A stretch of DNA of 13,504 bases from NCBI GenBank assembly GCA_016256075.1, contig SDVU01000426.1, positions 1-13,504 on the forward strand. Direction: 5' to 3'. The notes beneath the pieces are model-generated. The model did no database searches. It was not told where the DNA came from and saw only the letters and a list, made by a program, of their open reading frames with translations. Source of the stretch: Dictyocoela muelleri (taxonomy: Eukaryota; Microsporidia). The translations under genes were made by a program, and so were the position numbers. The stretch's first letter is position 1. Every line of letters starts with the position of its first letter. Below are positions 1-7,369 of this stretch, piece after piece.

Positions 1-136
1 TATATCTGGTAAAAAATATATTTATTATGTCTGAAAGTAACACGCTATTTTACGCTTATTTCAAAAAATAACCGTTTAATTTCCTTTTAAGGATTACGAT
101 TTTCTAAAAAATATGGGGCTAAGTCGTTGTAGAACC
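1..136 (-). mobile_element. GGTTCT-family MITE, partial (cut by window start)
   Basis: Read on the minus strand from 136, this begins GGTTCTACAACGACTTAG and continues through a poly-T/TTTTTTAG block, an AAATCGT block and the inner motif GAAATAAGCG. The same blocks occur in the same order in the element that starts at 13375 and, more loosely, at 8167. It is therefore one arm of a foldback non-autonomous DNA transposon; the other arm lies outside the window. No coding capacity is seen. The family is assigned by shared ends only. Confidence 0.6.
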
Positions 137-650
137 AATTATACCAAAATTGATTTTTTATTTTTTTTAAATTTAATATTTTTATAAAAATTTAAATCCA
201 AGGTAGCTTACCTTGGATCTGGTCCACATTCTGTACAAGCCCCTGTTTTCCTCGGGTTTTTTTAGTTTAATCGGTTTTAAAAAATACCGGCCAAGTAAAT
301 TATATATAAAAATTGGGAAAATTTTTTTTTGTTATTTGATCTTCTGTATCTTTCCAACATATTAGGCCCTCTTCATGTTTTATTTCTTGATAAAATATTC
401 TTTAGACTAAATACACAGTCTAATAATTCTAAAGCATGTGTAAAAAAATCTTTCAAAGCAGAAACATATTTTAAAGCTTCAAAATATGTTATTTATTATT
501 TAAGGAACTCAGTATCATTCTGATATTAAGATATAAATCATCTTCTTTATAAGAAATTTCATTTTAACAATTTATTCATTGACTTCAGTAAGAAAAAATT
601 CATCATCGTCAAATTCAACATGAAAAAGGACACTATAATCGTCTATTAAA
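137..650. other. Intergenic, no recognised gene
   Basis: AT-rich spacer. A plus-strand open frame of about 64 codons near 329-523 resembles nothing I know and has no supporting motif, so I do not call it. On the minus strand a short acidic open frame ends at a stop at 572-574 and runs into the MITE at 659; it could be the tail of a decayed gene but is unidentified. A perfect hairpin lies at 196-218 (separate entry). Confidence 0.5.
196..218. repeat. Perfect 10-bp inverted repeat (hairpin)
   Basis: The arms ATCCAAGGTA and TACCTTGGAT are exact complements around a 3-base loop (GCT). No gene abuts it, so a terminator role cannot be argued. It may be the end or centre of another small repeat. 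Confidence 0.6.
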
Positions 651-658
651 TTGGTCTC

Positions 659-954
659 GGTTCTTAAACGGGTTAGTCTATCCTAGAAGTAATTTACAGA
701 AGAAAAATGACAATATAGTAACATAGACTAAATTTATGGTAAATAATATTACTGGATTATTTTTTTATTTGGTAGTATTTTTATTTACAAATTATGGAAT
801 TTTCAATGGCAATTTTCTAATCTGTAAATAAAAATACAAGTATATAAAAAACTAATCCGGGAATATAAAATACCATAAAATTTAGTTCATGTTACTATAT
901 TGTCGTTTTTCTTCAAAACATGACTTAATGGATATATTAACCCGTTAGAGAACC
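659..954. mobile_element. Foldback MITE of the GGTTCT family, complete
   Basis: The left end GGTTCTTAAACGGGTTAG matches the reverse complement of the right end, GGTTCTCTAACGGGTTAA. Almost the whole element is two imperfect arms of about 145 bases, for example GACAATATAGTAACAT at about 709-724 and its complement at about 888-903. The flanks TTGGTCTC (651-658) and TTAGTCTT (955-962) agree at 6 of 8 positions and look like an aged 8-bp target-site duplication. There is no transposase, so it is non-autonomous. Eight-base duplications and GG ends fit a Merlin-type mobiliser; this is inference. Confidence 0.75.
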
Positions 955-1101
955 TTAGTCTTATCTTTTTTTCAACTGTAAAACGTTTGCGACATATTTT
1001 TTCAATTTCTTTATTTATAATAGAATATTTTTTTTAAAAAAATAAAACCGTTATTAAAATCGCATGAAACCGCTATTGGGAGCCCATAAACATACAAAAT
1101 T
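955..1101. other. Spacer between MITE and Merlin-1
   Basis: AT-rich sequence. A minus-strand frame without ATG, open across about 963-1045, reads like protein (includes KEIEKICRKRFTVEKK) but is short, has no upstream start and is unidentified. Confidence 0.35.
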
Positions 1102-1169
1102 CGGGGCTTCTATCGCATATCGGCCAAATATTAGGGGGGACCTTGAAATATAAATTAAAGAATTCAAAA

Positions 1170-1240
1170 ATATTTATAAAAATTAATTTCAAAGAATAAT
1201 TAAATATATTTATAAAAATTAATATTAAAAGAATAATTAA
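1170..1240. repeat. Two-copy direct repeat, about 35-bp unit
   Basis: ATATTTATAAAAATTAAT followed by a stretch ending AAGAATAATTAA occurs twice in succession, with a few differences. It lies inside the non-coding left part of Merlin-1, beyond the transposase stop codon, and probably arose by slippage. Confidence 0.6.
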
Positions 1241-1289
1241 AAAAATTTTAATATCTCAAAAAAATATTTGAAAATTCTGCTCTACTACA

Positions 1290-2123
1290 TTAAAGTAAAT
1301 ATCTTCTTTTAAATGTGTATGAGATGATCCAATTATCTATGTTACATCTCTTAACACCATTTTCTTTTCTCATTTGTGATTTTAAATGAGACCAAAAGCT
1401 TTCTATATTATTTGTATGCTCTCCAGATATATTTATGAAGCCTTCATTGTGAGAGACAATTATATGTTCTAAATTAAGATTATTAGCAACAGATGGATAA
1501 GAAGTATAACCTTCAGTTGTTAATAAGGATCCAACTAATAATTTTTCTTCGAGTACAGCAGAAATTGTGCTTGCTTGCTTATTTGGAACTCGTGTTATGA
1601 AAAAAATTTTCTCTGGTGTACTATCAATACCACCAAGAATCCAAACCGTATCTTTTGTTGCATCATCTGTGGATGAAGGGTTTTTTATTATTCATCTTCT
1701 GCTAATAAAAGCTTCATCAACTTCAACTTTAATACCCAATCTACCCAAATATACCGGTTTATTGTTTAAATAAATTCTGTAGCAGTTGAATATATTCTTT
1801 TTAATTCTATCAATAGTGCCATCAGATATTCCTGTAAATAAAAACAATTGACAATATGATGAATCCGCCATTATCGAATAAAACAATTTTTAAGTTTTAT
1901 TAATTTTTAAATTTGATTTATATCCAGTTTTTCTTTTCCTGCAAGAAGTGCATATACATCTGTATATTGAGTACTCATTTTCCTTTTCCTTGTACACTTT
2001 TAACCTCATCAAATTGTCACAAGTCTCACAAGTTTTTGTAGAAGGAAGTATATCAAAATTTATTAGAAAATCAATTGTATCAGATAAATTTACAAATATT
2101 TTATTTTCTAAATCAATAATCAT
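1290..2123 (-). pseudogene. Merlin-1 transposase (ISXO2-like), two in-frame stops
   Basis: One continuous minus-strand frame of about 277 codons from the first ATG (2123) to TAA (1290), broken by TAA at 1890-1892 and TGA at 1692-1694. The N-terminus carries a zinc ribbon (CETC, then CICTSC about 25 residues on). The DDE region starts with VEVDEAF, followed by WILGGID, a TEGYTSYP segment, a VSHNEGF motif and NNIESFW before a C-terminal KRRYL. By alignment with the other copies and the family, the second catalytic Asp is Glu here (codon 1512-1514). A segment between the zinc ribbon and DDE domain may be shortened. Even without the stops it would probably be inactive. Family identity is strong; function is lost. 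Confidence 0.85.
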
Positions 2124-2237
2124 AGGGATGGTAATTTTTTTTGTTTTTCTATCGTATTTAGACCATGGTCGAAATACGATAGTAGCTCCCAAAATACTCT
2201 TCTATGTACTTTTTTTTGTAAAACCGTTATTTGGAAA

Positions 2238-2275
2238 GGCTTCGCGTCAACTCGCCTTTTTAAAAAAGCGTATAT
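2238..2275. repeat. GC-richer inverted-repeat partner (left)
   Basis: GCGTCAACTCGCCTTTTTAA in this block matches the reverse complement of 3925-3961 (GCGTCAACTCGTCTTTTTAA), and the match continues through AAAAA-GCGTA. The two blocks face each other across SINE copy C and Merlin-2. They may be the ends of an older element later invaded by those insertions, or two copies of a small dispersed repeat. Confidence 0.5.
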
Positions 2276-2323
2276 TCGGCATAGATTTTTTTGGCTAAAG
2301 GTTATTTATTAATATATAATTAA

Positions 2324-2735
2324 GCCATGAAGCTCTTAGTTAATCCTATCAAATGTAACATTAAAGCATTTAATTCAAATCTCGGCGACTTAACTTTATT
2401 AAATAATTGATGTTCAAATTAAGCAGACAATAAATACAGAACTATAGTATTAATAAATAGTTGATACGGTGGGTTATAGTTGATTAAGACTTGTTCTATA
2501 TGACAATAATGCTGGAGTGAATCCTTTAGGCGTTTTGATAATTGTGGAAACACATCTCGCAATAAGTATAAAAATTAAAATATATGAAATAGCCTCTTAT
2601 TACTTGTATCCTGCCTGTCATTGATAAAACAAAAATCACATTATATCTAGACTTATGGATCGCTCAGTAGTGAAGTCTATATATAAACATGATGCAGAAA
2701 AAATCTAAAGACAATGAATAGAGAAAGTTCGGCGC
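2324..2735 (+). mobile_element. tRNA-headed SINE-like element, copy C (most diverged)
   Basis: Starts with a degenerate tRNA-like head at about 2324-2392 (AGCTCTTAGTTAAT for the A-box region, TTAATTCAAATCTC for the B-box region). The body then follows copies A and B in order: TTTATTAAATAAT, ATTAAGCAGAC, TATAGTTGATTAAGACTTG, ATATGACAAT, ACATCTCG, TAGCCTCTTATTACTTGTAT and CATTGATAAAAC. Similarity fades after about 2,680, so the 3' end is approximate and no tail or target duplication is clear. It is the oldest-looking copy. There is no coding capacity, as expected of a SINE. Confidence 0.65.
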
Positions 2736-2740
2736 AGAAT

Positions 2741-2752
2741 CGCCATATGGCG
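2741..2752. repeat. 12-bp perfect palindrome CGCCATATGGCG
   Basis: CGCCATATGGCG sits in an unusually GC-rich islet (about 2730-2780) of this AT-rich window, just past SINE copy C. The following GGCGAGTCACCGCC resembles the GGCGAGT motif near 3924. Function unknown. Confidence 0.5.
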
Positions 2753-2822
2753 AGTCACCGCCTCCTTTGCCTCCCAGATTATTATTAATTTTTAATTTTA
2801 TGTAAATGTCATTTTGATTATC

Positions 2823-2830
2823 AATAACTC
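2823..2830. repeat. Merlin-2 left target-site duplication (AATAACTC)
   Basis: Exact match to 3913-3920 on the other side of the element. This fixes both ends of the insertion and shows that no rearrangement has separated them. Confidence 0.85.
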
Positions 2831-3037
2831 GGTTAAGGGCTGTATTTCGTCACATTTTGACTTTTCTAAGGGTGAGATTTAAAAAATAAAAAATTAGCAT
2901 AAAAAATTTATTCTTTATTTTTGAATAAGAAAGCTATATTCATAGTGAAAGTATGGAAATCTCCTAAGAATTGATATTTCTTAAATACATATACCTAAAT
3001 CTGAACTTTTATCTTTCCAATGATGTCTTAACGACAC

Positions 3038-3861
3038 CTATTCTTTTTTAATCTCATACTTTAAAATTGACCATAAATTTTCGATTTTATTACTGTGAAA
3101 CCCTTCAATTTCCTTGAACCCTCTGAATGATTCACTACTTTGTGATTGCAATGATTACTTCTAACCGCTCCAGGGTAGTATGCGAAGCCATCTATAATAA
3201 TCAATGTCCCTGGTTTAATAAAATTATTGAACAGTAAATATAATGTTTCTTGACTTCGATTGAGAACAATAACATAGCGAAATTCCATAGATCCCTCTTT
3301 AATAATCCACACAAGCCAGCTAAAACCAGAAGTATTATCCGACAACTTACTAGGAAAACTTTTTATCACACCATGTGCAATAACAGTTTCATCAACTTGA
3401 ACTTTCAAACCGAGACCTCCCAACTTTCTTGATCCCGAACTACTTTCTAACTTTCCGATGAAAAGATATATGTTTTTTTAACTTTCTGGTATGAAGCTTT
3501 ACTGATACAACAATTACAAAGAACATTTTTTCTCTTTGACATTCTAAAACCATTTGTATACTGAGCGAAAATATTTTTGTAAACTAATATTAGGTTTGTC
3601 TATAAACCATTCTGCAAGAATATTACGTTCTTTCTCACAGAAATTACATCTATAGCCATAACCATTCATATACTTTTTGGTTACAAAAATTTTCATCTGG
3701 TTGGGCGAAAATTGAACATCAACACAGGGAATTGAATTTTTTAGATATCCTTTCAGCAAGCAACCCTCTATTGCAGACTTTGTATTTAAAAGAATGTCAT
3801 AAACGTCTGTTTTTGGCTTGTTTTCCAAATTCATTTTTATAATTGGGCTGTATTTCATCAT
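3038..3861 (-). pseudogene. Merlin-2 transposase (ISXO2-like), several frameshifts
   Basis: Minus-strand transposase remnant. The N-terminal piece (ATG at 3861 to 3544, about 105 codons) has a damaged zinc ribbon: one pair survives (CNFC), while the first pair is reduced to a single Cys. The central linker (about 3425-3543) is open in no single frame. The DDE piece (3423-3061) shows LGGLGLKVQVDET (first Asp), IIIDGFAYYP (second Asp) and VVNHSEG. The reading frame then shifts, and the neighbouring frame continues through HSNKIENLWSILK with the catalytic Glu, down to TAG at 3038-3040. The C-terminus beyond that is unclear. At least two frameshifts and a missing zinc pair make it non-functional. 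It is the same lineage as Merlin-1 (VDE, NHSEG and IE-W motifs). Confidence 0.85.
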
Positions 3862-3907
3862 TTTTTGAAAAAATAAAAATTTTCAAAATGTGACGCAATA
3901 CAGCCCT
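3844..3907. repeat. Subterminal hairpin overlapping the Merlin-2 transposase start
   Basis: GGGCTGTATTTCATCATTTT at 3845-3864 is the inverted partner of the right end of the element (TCAAAATGTGACGCAATACAGCCC, 3883-3906). The right end thus holds two facing copies of the terminal repeat, and the inner one contains the transposase start codon (CAT at 3859-3861). This could be a second transposase-binding site able to repress its own gene, or a leftover of an internal deletion. Confidence 0.6.
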
Positions 3908-3912
3908 GAACC

Positions 3913-3920
3913 AATAACTC
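3913..3920. repeat. Merlin-2 right target-site duplication (AATAACTC)
   Basis: Exact match to 2823-2830; see the Merlin-2 entry. Confidence 0.85.
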
Positions 3921-3924
3921 TGTG

Positions 3925-3965
3925 GCGAGTTTACGCATTTTTAAAAAGACGAGTTGACGCCGCCC
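3925..3965. repeat. GC-richer inverted-repeat partner (right)
   Basis: Holds GGCGAGTTTACGC and, after a TTTTTAAAAA spacer, GACGAGTTGACGCCGCCCC, a near direct repeat. The reverse complement of the whole matches 2238-2275. It lies directly outside the Merlin-2 target duplication. Confidence 0.5.
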
Positions 3966-4043
3966 CATTTGTAGGTACCGTTATTTGTAGGTAATGTTAT
4001 TTGGAGGTACTGTTATTTGGAGGTACTGTTATTGAGAGGTTAT
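3964..4043. repeat. 16-bp tandem repeat, five units
   Basis: Five successive 16-base units with consensus GTTATTTGGAGGTACT. The third and fourth (3996-4011 and 4012-4027) are identical, and the outer units carry two to four changes. This is slippage-type satellite DNA without coding sense. Confidence 0.8.
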
Positions 4044-4114
4044 ACAGTACATTTATTTTTATTACAAATTAATAACGCGTATATATTGGGCTATTCATTT
4101 TCTAAATTCACAAA

Positions 4115-4180
4115 AATTCTTTATTATATGTACAATAATTCTTTATTATATGTACAATAATTCTTTATTATATGTACAAT
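4115..4180. repeat. 22-bp tandem repeat, three identical units
   Basis: AATTCTTTATTATATGTACA-AT is repeated exactly three times at 4115-4136, 4137-4158 and 4159-4180. Perfect identity in an otherwise decayed region indicates recent expansion; copy number is likely to vary between isolates. Confidence 0.9.
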
Positions 4181-4691
4181 TATTTTTTTTATTTACAAGT
4201 ATTTATTTTTATATACACAATACAACTAGGTTTAAATTTTGAATTGAAACAGAATCTTTATTAAAATTTACTAGAAATAGAAAGTTTTTTTGACGAATAG
4301 ATTATATTTTTAAAAAAAAATTAATAATATTGCTTTAATCTTAGCCTTTTCTCACAAATTTCATATGTTACGATAAAAACCAATACATTTGAGGAATATC
4401 GGTAGCAGAAGAAAGTATTAAATAAATAGTTTCTATCATTCCCAATTCTAATTTACAGCATTTTTGTAGTAAATAAAGATTTAATCATATGTAAAAATTC
4501 CTTGATTGATTAAAATGCAGTAAAGAAACATATAATTTAAAACCTAAGATTTTTTTTGCAAAAAAACAGCATTTATTTTTGTAGATTATTGCAATATACC
4601 CCCAATTGAATAGCATTTATATTTCTATAAAAGCAGAGATGAATCGATCAACCAAGAAAATCAATAAAAAGATTTTAATTATAAGATTTTT
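4181..4691. other. Intergenic, nothing recognised
   Basis: AT-rich with no open frame of note on either strand. It lies just downstream of the mariner transposase remnant, where the rest of that transposase would be expected. I looked for the D-N and LNPIE-type motifs on the minus strand and could not identify them, so the C-terminal half is deleted or decayed beyond reading by eye. Confidence 0.5.
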
Positions 4692-5316
4692 TTATATATA
4701 GATATCCGATATTACCTTTTGTATAATCGCACAGATAGCACTTCTGTTTATTACATCATTGGCCAGATCAATCTTATAAGCCTTATTATTTATTGAAAAA
4801 TGCACATAATGTTTCTTAATATGTTCGTTGAAGCTCGGTTCATTCAGAAAAACGAGGTTATTATTGCGAAAACCGATATAGTGAAATAACATTTCTTTTT
4901 TTGCAGCAATTTTCTCAGCAAAATTTATTTTCTCTGATATAATAAATTTTTTTACGTGGTATACCAACGATTAATATGAAAATTATTGGTTGTGAACTAC
5001 TTTGGTGTTTTCCGATAGTTTATTTTTAATTTATCATTGTATTAATGAGTTTTTTGCGTTAAAAAGTGTATATTCTCTTCTCAATATTTTAGAATATTGA
5101 GTTTTGTTATCTGTAAGTTGTTATAGCTATTTGATCAGCTGGTATAAAGGTGAATCCTGTTTCATGGTCGCTTAGAATTTTACGCACCATGTGATTATCA
5201 ATATTTAGCATATACGCGATCTTAGATATGTGTTTTCGATATAAAATGACACTGCCAATTCTATTAGTTCTTTTGTTATATTTTTTTCGTAATTTTCTTA
5301 TCATTTTAAGGGCCAA
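4692..5316 (-). pseudogene. Tc1/mariner (IS630-type) transposase remnant
   Basis: Two minus-strand pieces. The upstream one (5316-5107, 69 codons) looks like a helix-turn-helix: HISKIAYMLNIDNHMVRKIL followed by DHETGF. The downstream one (4967-4692, 91 codons) contains LVFLNEPSFNEHIKKHYVHF and later VINRSAICAI, which fits the start of the DDE_3 domain, typically FxDExGFNxH...YG...NRS...AI. The first catalytic Asp is Asn here (FLNE). The 140 bases between the pieces are not open in one frame, and the C-terminal half with the remaining catalytic residues is missing. The family call rests on motif resemblance by eye; no inverted ends or TA duplication were found. Confidence 0.6.
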
Positions 5317-5340
5317 ATAATTTTTTTTTCAATTGTACAT

Positions 5341-5810
5341 ATGATATATATATATTATATTACATACTGACAACATCCATAGCTCCCAACATTGAGAGTT
5401 GTCTCCTACCGTGGCCTGTGACCTTTGGTTCTTGGTGTTCCAATAATATATCACTCCCTAAGCTACCCAGAATCCTAATTGTATACGCGATTTTCTTTTT
5501 ATCAATGACTCAGCAGAATAATCGTAATTAGTGGCTTTTTATGAATTTTTATTCTTCACTACTTTTTTTCGAGATGCATCGCCATTTATCTTTACACATA
5601 GGAGAGTCCCTTCTGCTTCATTGTCATATTAGACCAAGTCTTAATCAGCTATACCACACTGGAACAACTGTATATTAATACTATATTTCTATAGTTTTTG
5701 ACCGCTTAATGTCATTCCCTCATTATTTATTAAAGAGTGACGTCAGAGGGATTCGAACCACGATACTTAAATTTTACATTCAAGAGTGTTAACCACTAAG
5801 CTATCTGGCA
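5341..5810 (-). mobile_element. tRNA-headed SINE-like element, copy A (full length)
   Basis: Read on the minus strand: a 73-base tRNA-like head (5810-5738), a body of about 370 bases sharing nearly all its blocks with copy B (TCACTCTTTAATAAATAATG, GACATTAAGCGGTCA, GTGTGGTATAGCTGATTAAG, GAAGCAGAAGGGA, CATCTCG, GACTCAG, GGAACAC, GAGACAACTCTC and CTATGGATGTTGTCAG), then a tail rich in AT dinucleotides (5362-5341). The order head, body, simple-repeat tail matches a tRNA-derived SINE. It sits just upstream of the mariner remnant. I did not find a convincing target duplication, which may be hidden by the AT-rich flanks. Confidence 0.72.
5738..5810 (-). pseudogene. tRNA-like head of SINE copy A with Pol III A and B boxes
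   Basis: 73 bases, the size of a tRNA. The A-box-like TAGCTTAGTGGTTAA is at 5803-5789 and a consensus B box GGTTCGAATCC at 5759-5749. The acceptor arm TGCCAGA can pair with TCTGACG (six of seven positions, counting a wobble) and a TTGAA/TTTAA anticodon stem is possible. The anticodon loop is irregular (the base before the putative anticodon is not T, or the loop has nine bases), and the T stem is imperfect. The anticodon therefore cannot be assigned, and this is best seen as a SINE promoter rather than a working tRNA gene. A tRNA scanner might still flag it. Confidence 0.7.
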
Positions 5811-6306
5811 TTTATCATTATTAGATTAAAATGCACTTTTATCTTCTTTAACTTCAAATAGAAAATATCATTTGTTCAAATATTTAAGGCCAGGGGTGTC
5901 AAACATGTGCACTGCCATAGATTTTTGTGTGAACTGTGAGTTTTTTAAACTGATATTTTTTATTTTTACCTATAAACAGCTATTTTTAATACAATAGAAG
6001 ATACAACATCCTTTTTTATAATAATTAAGTTTTTTTTGCAAAAATTTATGTATTTTTAGACAGATGTTCCTGTGAACAGCTCTTTTCATGATCGTAACTA
6101 AATAAAAACTTGTTTATTACAAAGTTGTCAGAAAAAACTTTGTCTTCTATTATTAAGATTTGTTTCTCAAGGAAAATGTTACCCGACTTATACCGGCTTA
6201 TAGGAAAAAATAATCTATTATAAGCTTCAAGATGAAATAAAAACCATTCCCTTCCTTAATAAGTTTTTATTTTAAAAATCCATAACTTTTATTGATTAAA
6301 GAATTT
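5811..6306. other. Intergenic, no recognised gene
   Basis: AT-rich spacer. CAGGGGTGTCAAACATG at 5892-5908 resembles the terminal inverted repeat of hAT transposons, but no facing partner end was found in the window. No credible open frame. Confidence 0.4.
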
Positions 6307-6360
6307 GGATCAGGTATCGGTGACCCCCCCCCTCCCACGGGCGGGTATCAACTACACCTG
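6307..6360. repeat. Paired inverted terminal motif, left end of Merlin-3
   Basis: ATCAGGTATCGGTGACCCCC is followed, after a C-rich/GGGC turn, by GGGTATCAACTACACCTGAT, its approximate reverse complement. A nine-base C run (6324-6332) lies between, very unusual in this AT-rich sequence. The end can fold into a hairpin of about 20 pairs. Confidence 0.65.
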
Positions 6361-6430
6361 ATATTAACTGACAAAATATACATTTTATGGTTTCTAATTG
6401 TTTACATTTTTATCATCTTGTTCCAATGAT

Positions 6431-7271
6431 GATTTTTTTAATTTCTTAACATCACATAATTTAATTTTAGAATATATTCAATGTGCATCATGTAATCTAA
6501 ATATGCATTTGAAAAATTCAAATGAAGCAAAAATAGGTTTGAATGGAAATGTTTAAATTATAAATGTAATAAATATCAAACATCAGTTTATATTTTCAAG
6601 GATAGTTTTTTTTAAATCTAAAGTGTGCGCTAGAAATATCCTTAAAATATTTATTATTTATCTAATAATGAATTATTAAATAAAATATCACTATATACAA
6701 GTGTTCCAAAAAAAATATGTGATTAATTTAATAATAAATTGCAAACTTTAATTAATAAGTATTGGATAGAAAATCCAATAAGATTGGGTGGTATAAATAT
6801 GAATATACAGATTGATGAAACAAAACTTAATTATAATGTTCAATCACATAGAGGTCGGTCTCCACGGAAAGCCATATGGGCAATAACAATTGTTTGTACA
6901 GATAAAATCCCATGTAAAGGCTATATTGAAATTGTAAATGATAGAAGGGCAAATACCCACATGCCAATAATCCAAAGAGTTGTGAGATCAGGATCGATAA
7001 TATACACAGATGAATTGAAGTCGTATATGGGATTGTCTAATATAAATGGTTATATACATCAAAATGTCTGTCATCGGTATCACATTATAGATCTGGAAAC
7101 ATCTGTTCATACTCAGCACGTTGAAAGTTTTAACAACAAAATTAAGCTTGAAATAATGTAAAAGATCTGATGAATACAAAGAGGCGTGATTTTATTAATT
7201 ACTTTTTGTTTTTAGATGATTTTAAAAATGATAGTTTTGAGAAAATACTTTTACTTTTAGAAATAAATTAA
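6431..7271 (+). pseudogene. Merlin-3 transposase (ISXO2-like), frameshifted; DDE core open
   Basis: The N-terminal part reads FFNFLTSHNLILEYIQCASC (zinc ribbon, first pair 6482-6493). It then shifts frame near 6540 into KCLNYKCNKYQ (second pair), and again at about 6610-6665. An in-frame TAA lies in the ICD-stop-FNNKLQ segment just before 6739. From 6739 the frame is open for 140 codons with all three catalytic positions: IQIDET (Asp), IYTDELKSYMGL (Asp) and VESFNN (Glu), plus SHRGRSPRKAIW. A further shift near 7161 leads to a C-terminal tail ending at TAA 7269-7271. There are about four frame changes and one stop. The catalytic core is the best preserved in the window. The motifs match the GRSP/TDE-type ISXO2 transposases familiar from microsporidia. 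Confidence 0.85.
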
Positions 7272-7369
7272 GTTTTATTTTTTTTAAAAAATTTTAATTT
7301 GTATTTAATTATTGTAAATATATATTTTCATGTATATTTATAAATCTATTTTATTAATTTTTACTAACC

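Larger units (their letters stand above)
1102..2190 (-). mobile_element. Merlin-1: ISXO2/IS1595-type DNA transposon, decayed
   Basis: The inverted ends are GGGGCTTCTATCGCATATCG (from 1103) and, reading inward on the minus strand from 2190, GGGAGCTACTATCGTATTTC. They are alike over about 25 bases but not identical. Flanks AAAATTCG on the left and AAAATACT on the right agree at 6 of 8 positions, a possible old 8-bp target duplication, so the edges are uncertain by a few bases. The 1.1-kb size and the minus-strand transposase with zinc ribbon and DDE domain fit the Merlin superfamily, the eukaryotic relatives of bacterial IS1595/IS1016. The left subterminal part (1140-1260) is AT-rich and holds a short tandem repeat. 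Confidence 0.75.
2831..3912 (-). mobile_element. Merlin-2: DNA transposon with intact ends and 8-bp TSD
   Basis: The inverted ends run inward from 2831 and from 3912. The outer 30 bases share GGTT-(A/C)-AGGGCTGTATT-(T/G)-CGTCACATTTTGA, differing at only two positions. Immediately outside, AATAACTC occurs at 2823-2830 and again at 3913-3920, a perfect 8-bp target-site duplication. Eight-base duplications are characteristic of the Merlin superfamily. Total length is 1,082 bases. The well-kept ends contrast with the badly broken transposase, so the copy may have been moved by transposase supplied from another copy. Confidence 0.88.

Noticed and set aside
329-523. A 64-codon plus-strand gene
   Set aside because: No family resemblance, no start signal and no neighbour context; this length is expected by chance now and then.
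1948-2298. A 116-codon plus-strand frame opposite Merlin-1
   Set aside because: It is the antisense shadow of the zinc-ribbon part of the transposase and runs past the transposon end.
3964-4043. A CRISPR-like array
   Set aside because: The units are contiguous with no unique spacers; this is a simple tandem repeat in a eukaryotic context.
5738-5810. A genuine tRNA gene
   Set aside because: The size and B box fit, but the anticodon loop is irregular, the stems are imperfect, and the same sequence heads three copies of a longer repeat. It is better explained as a SINE head.
5341-5810. A solo LTR of a retrotransposon
   Set aside because: There are no TG...CA ends with short direct duplications, the unit begins with a tRNA-like Pol III promoter and ends in an AT-repeat tail, and copy B has a 15-bp duplication. 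A SINE fits better.
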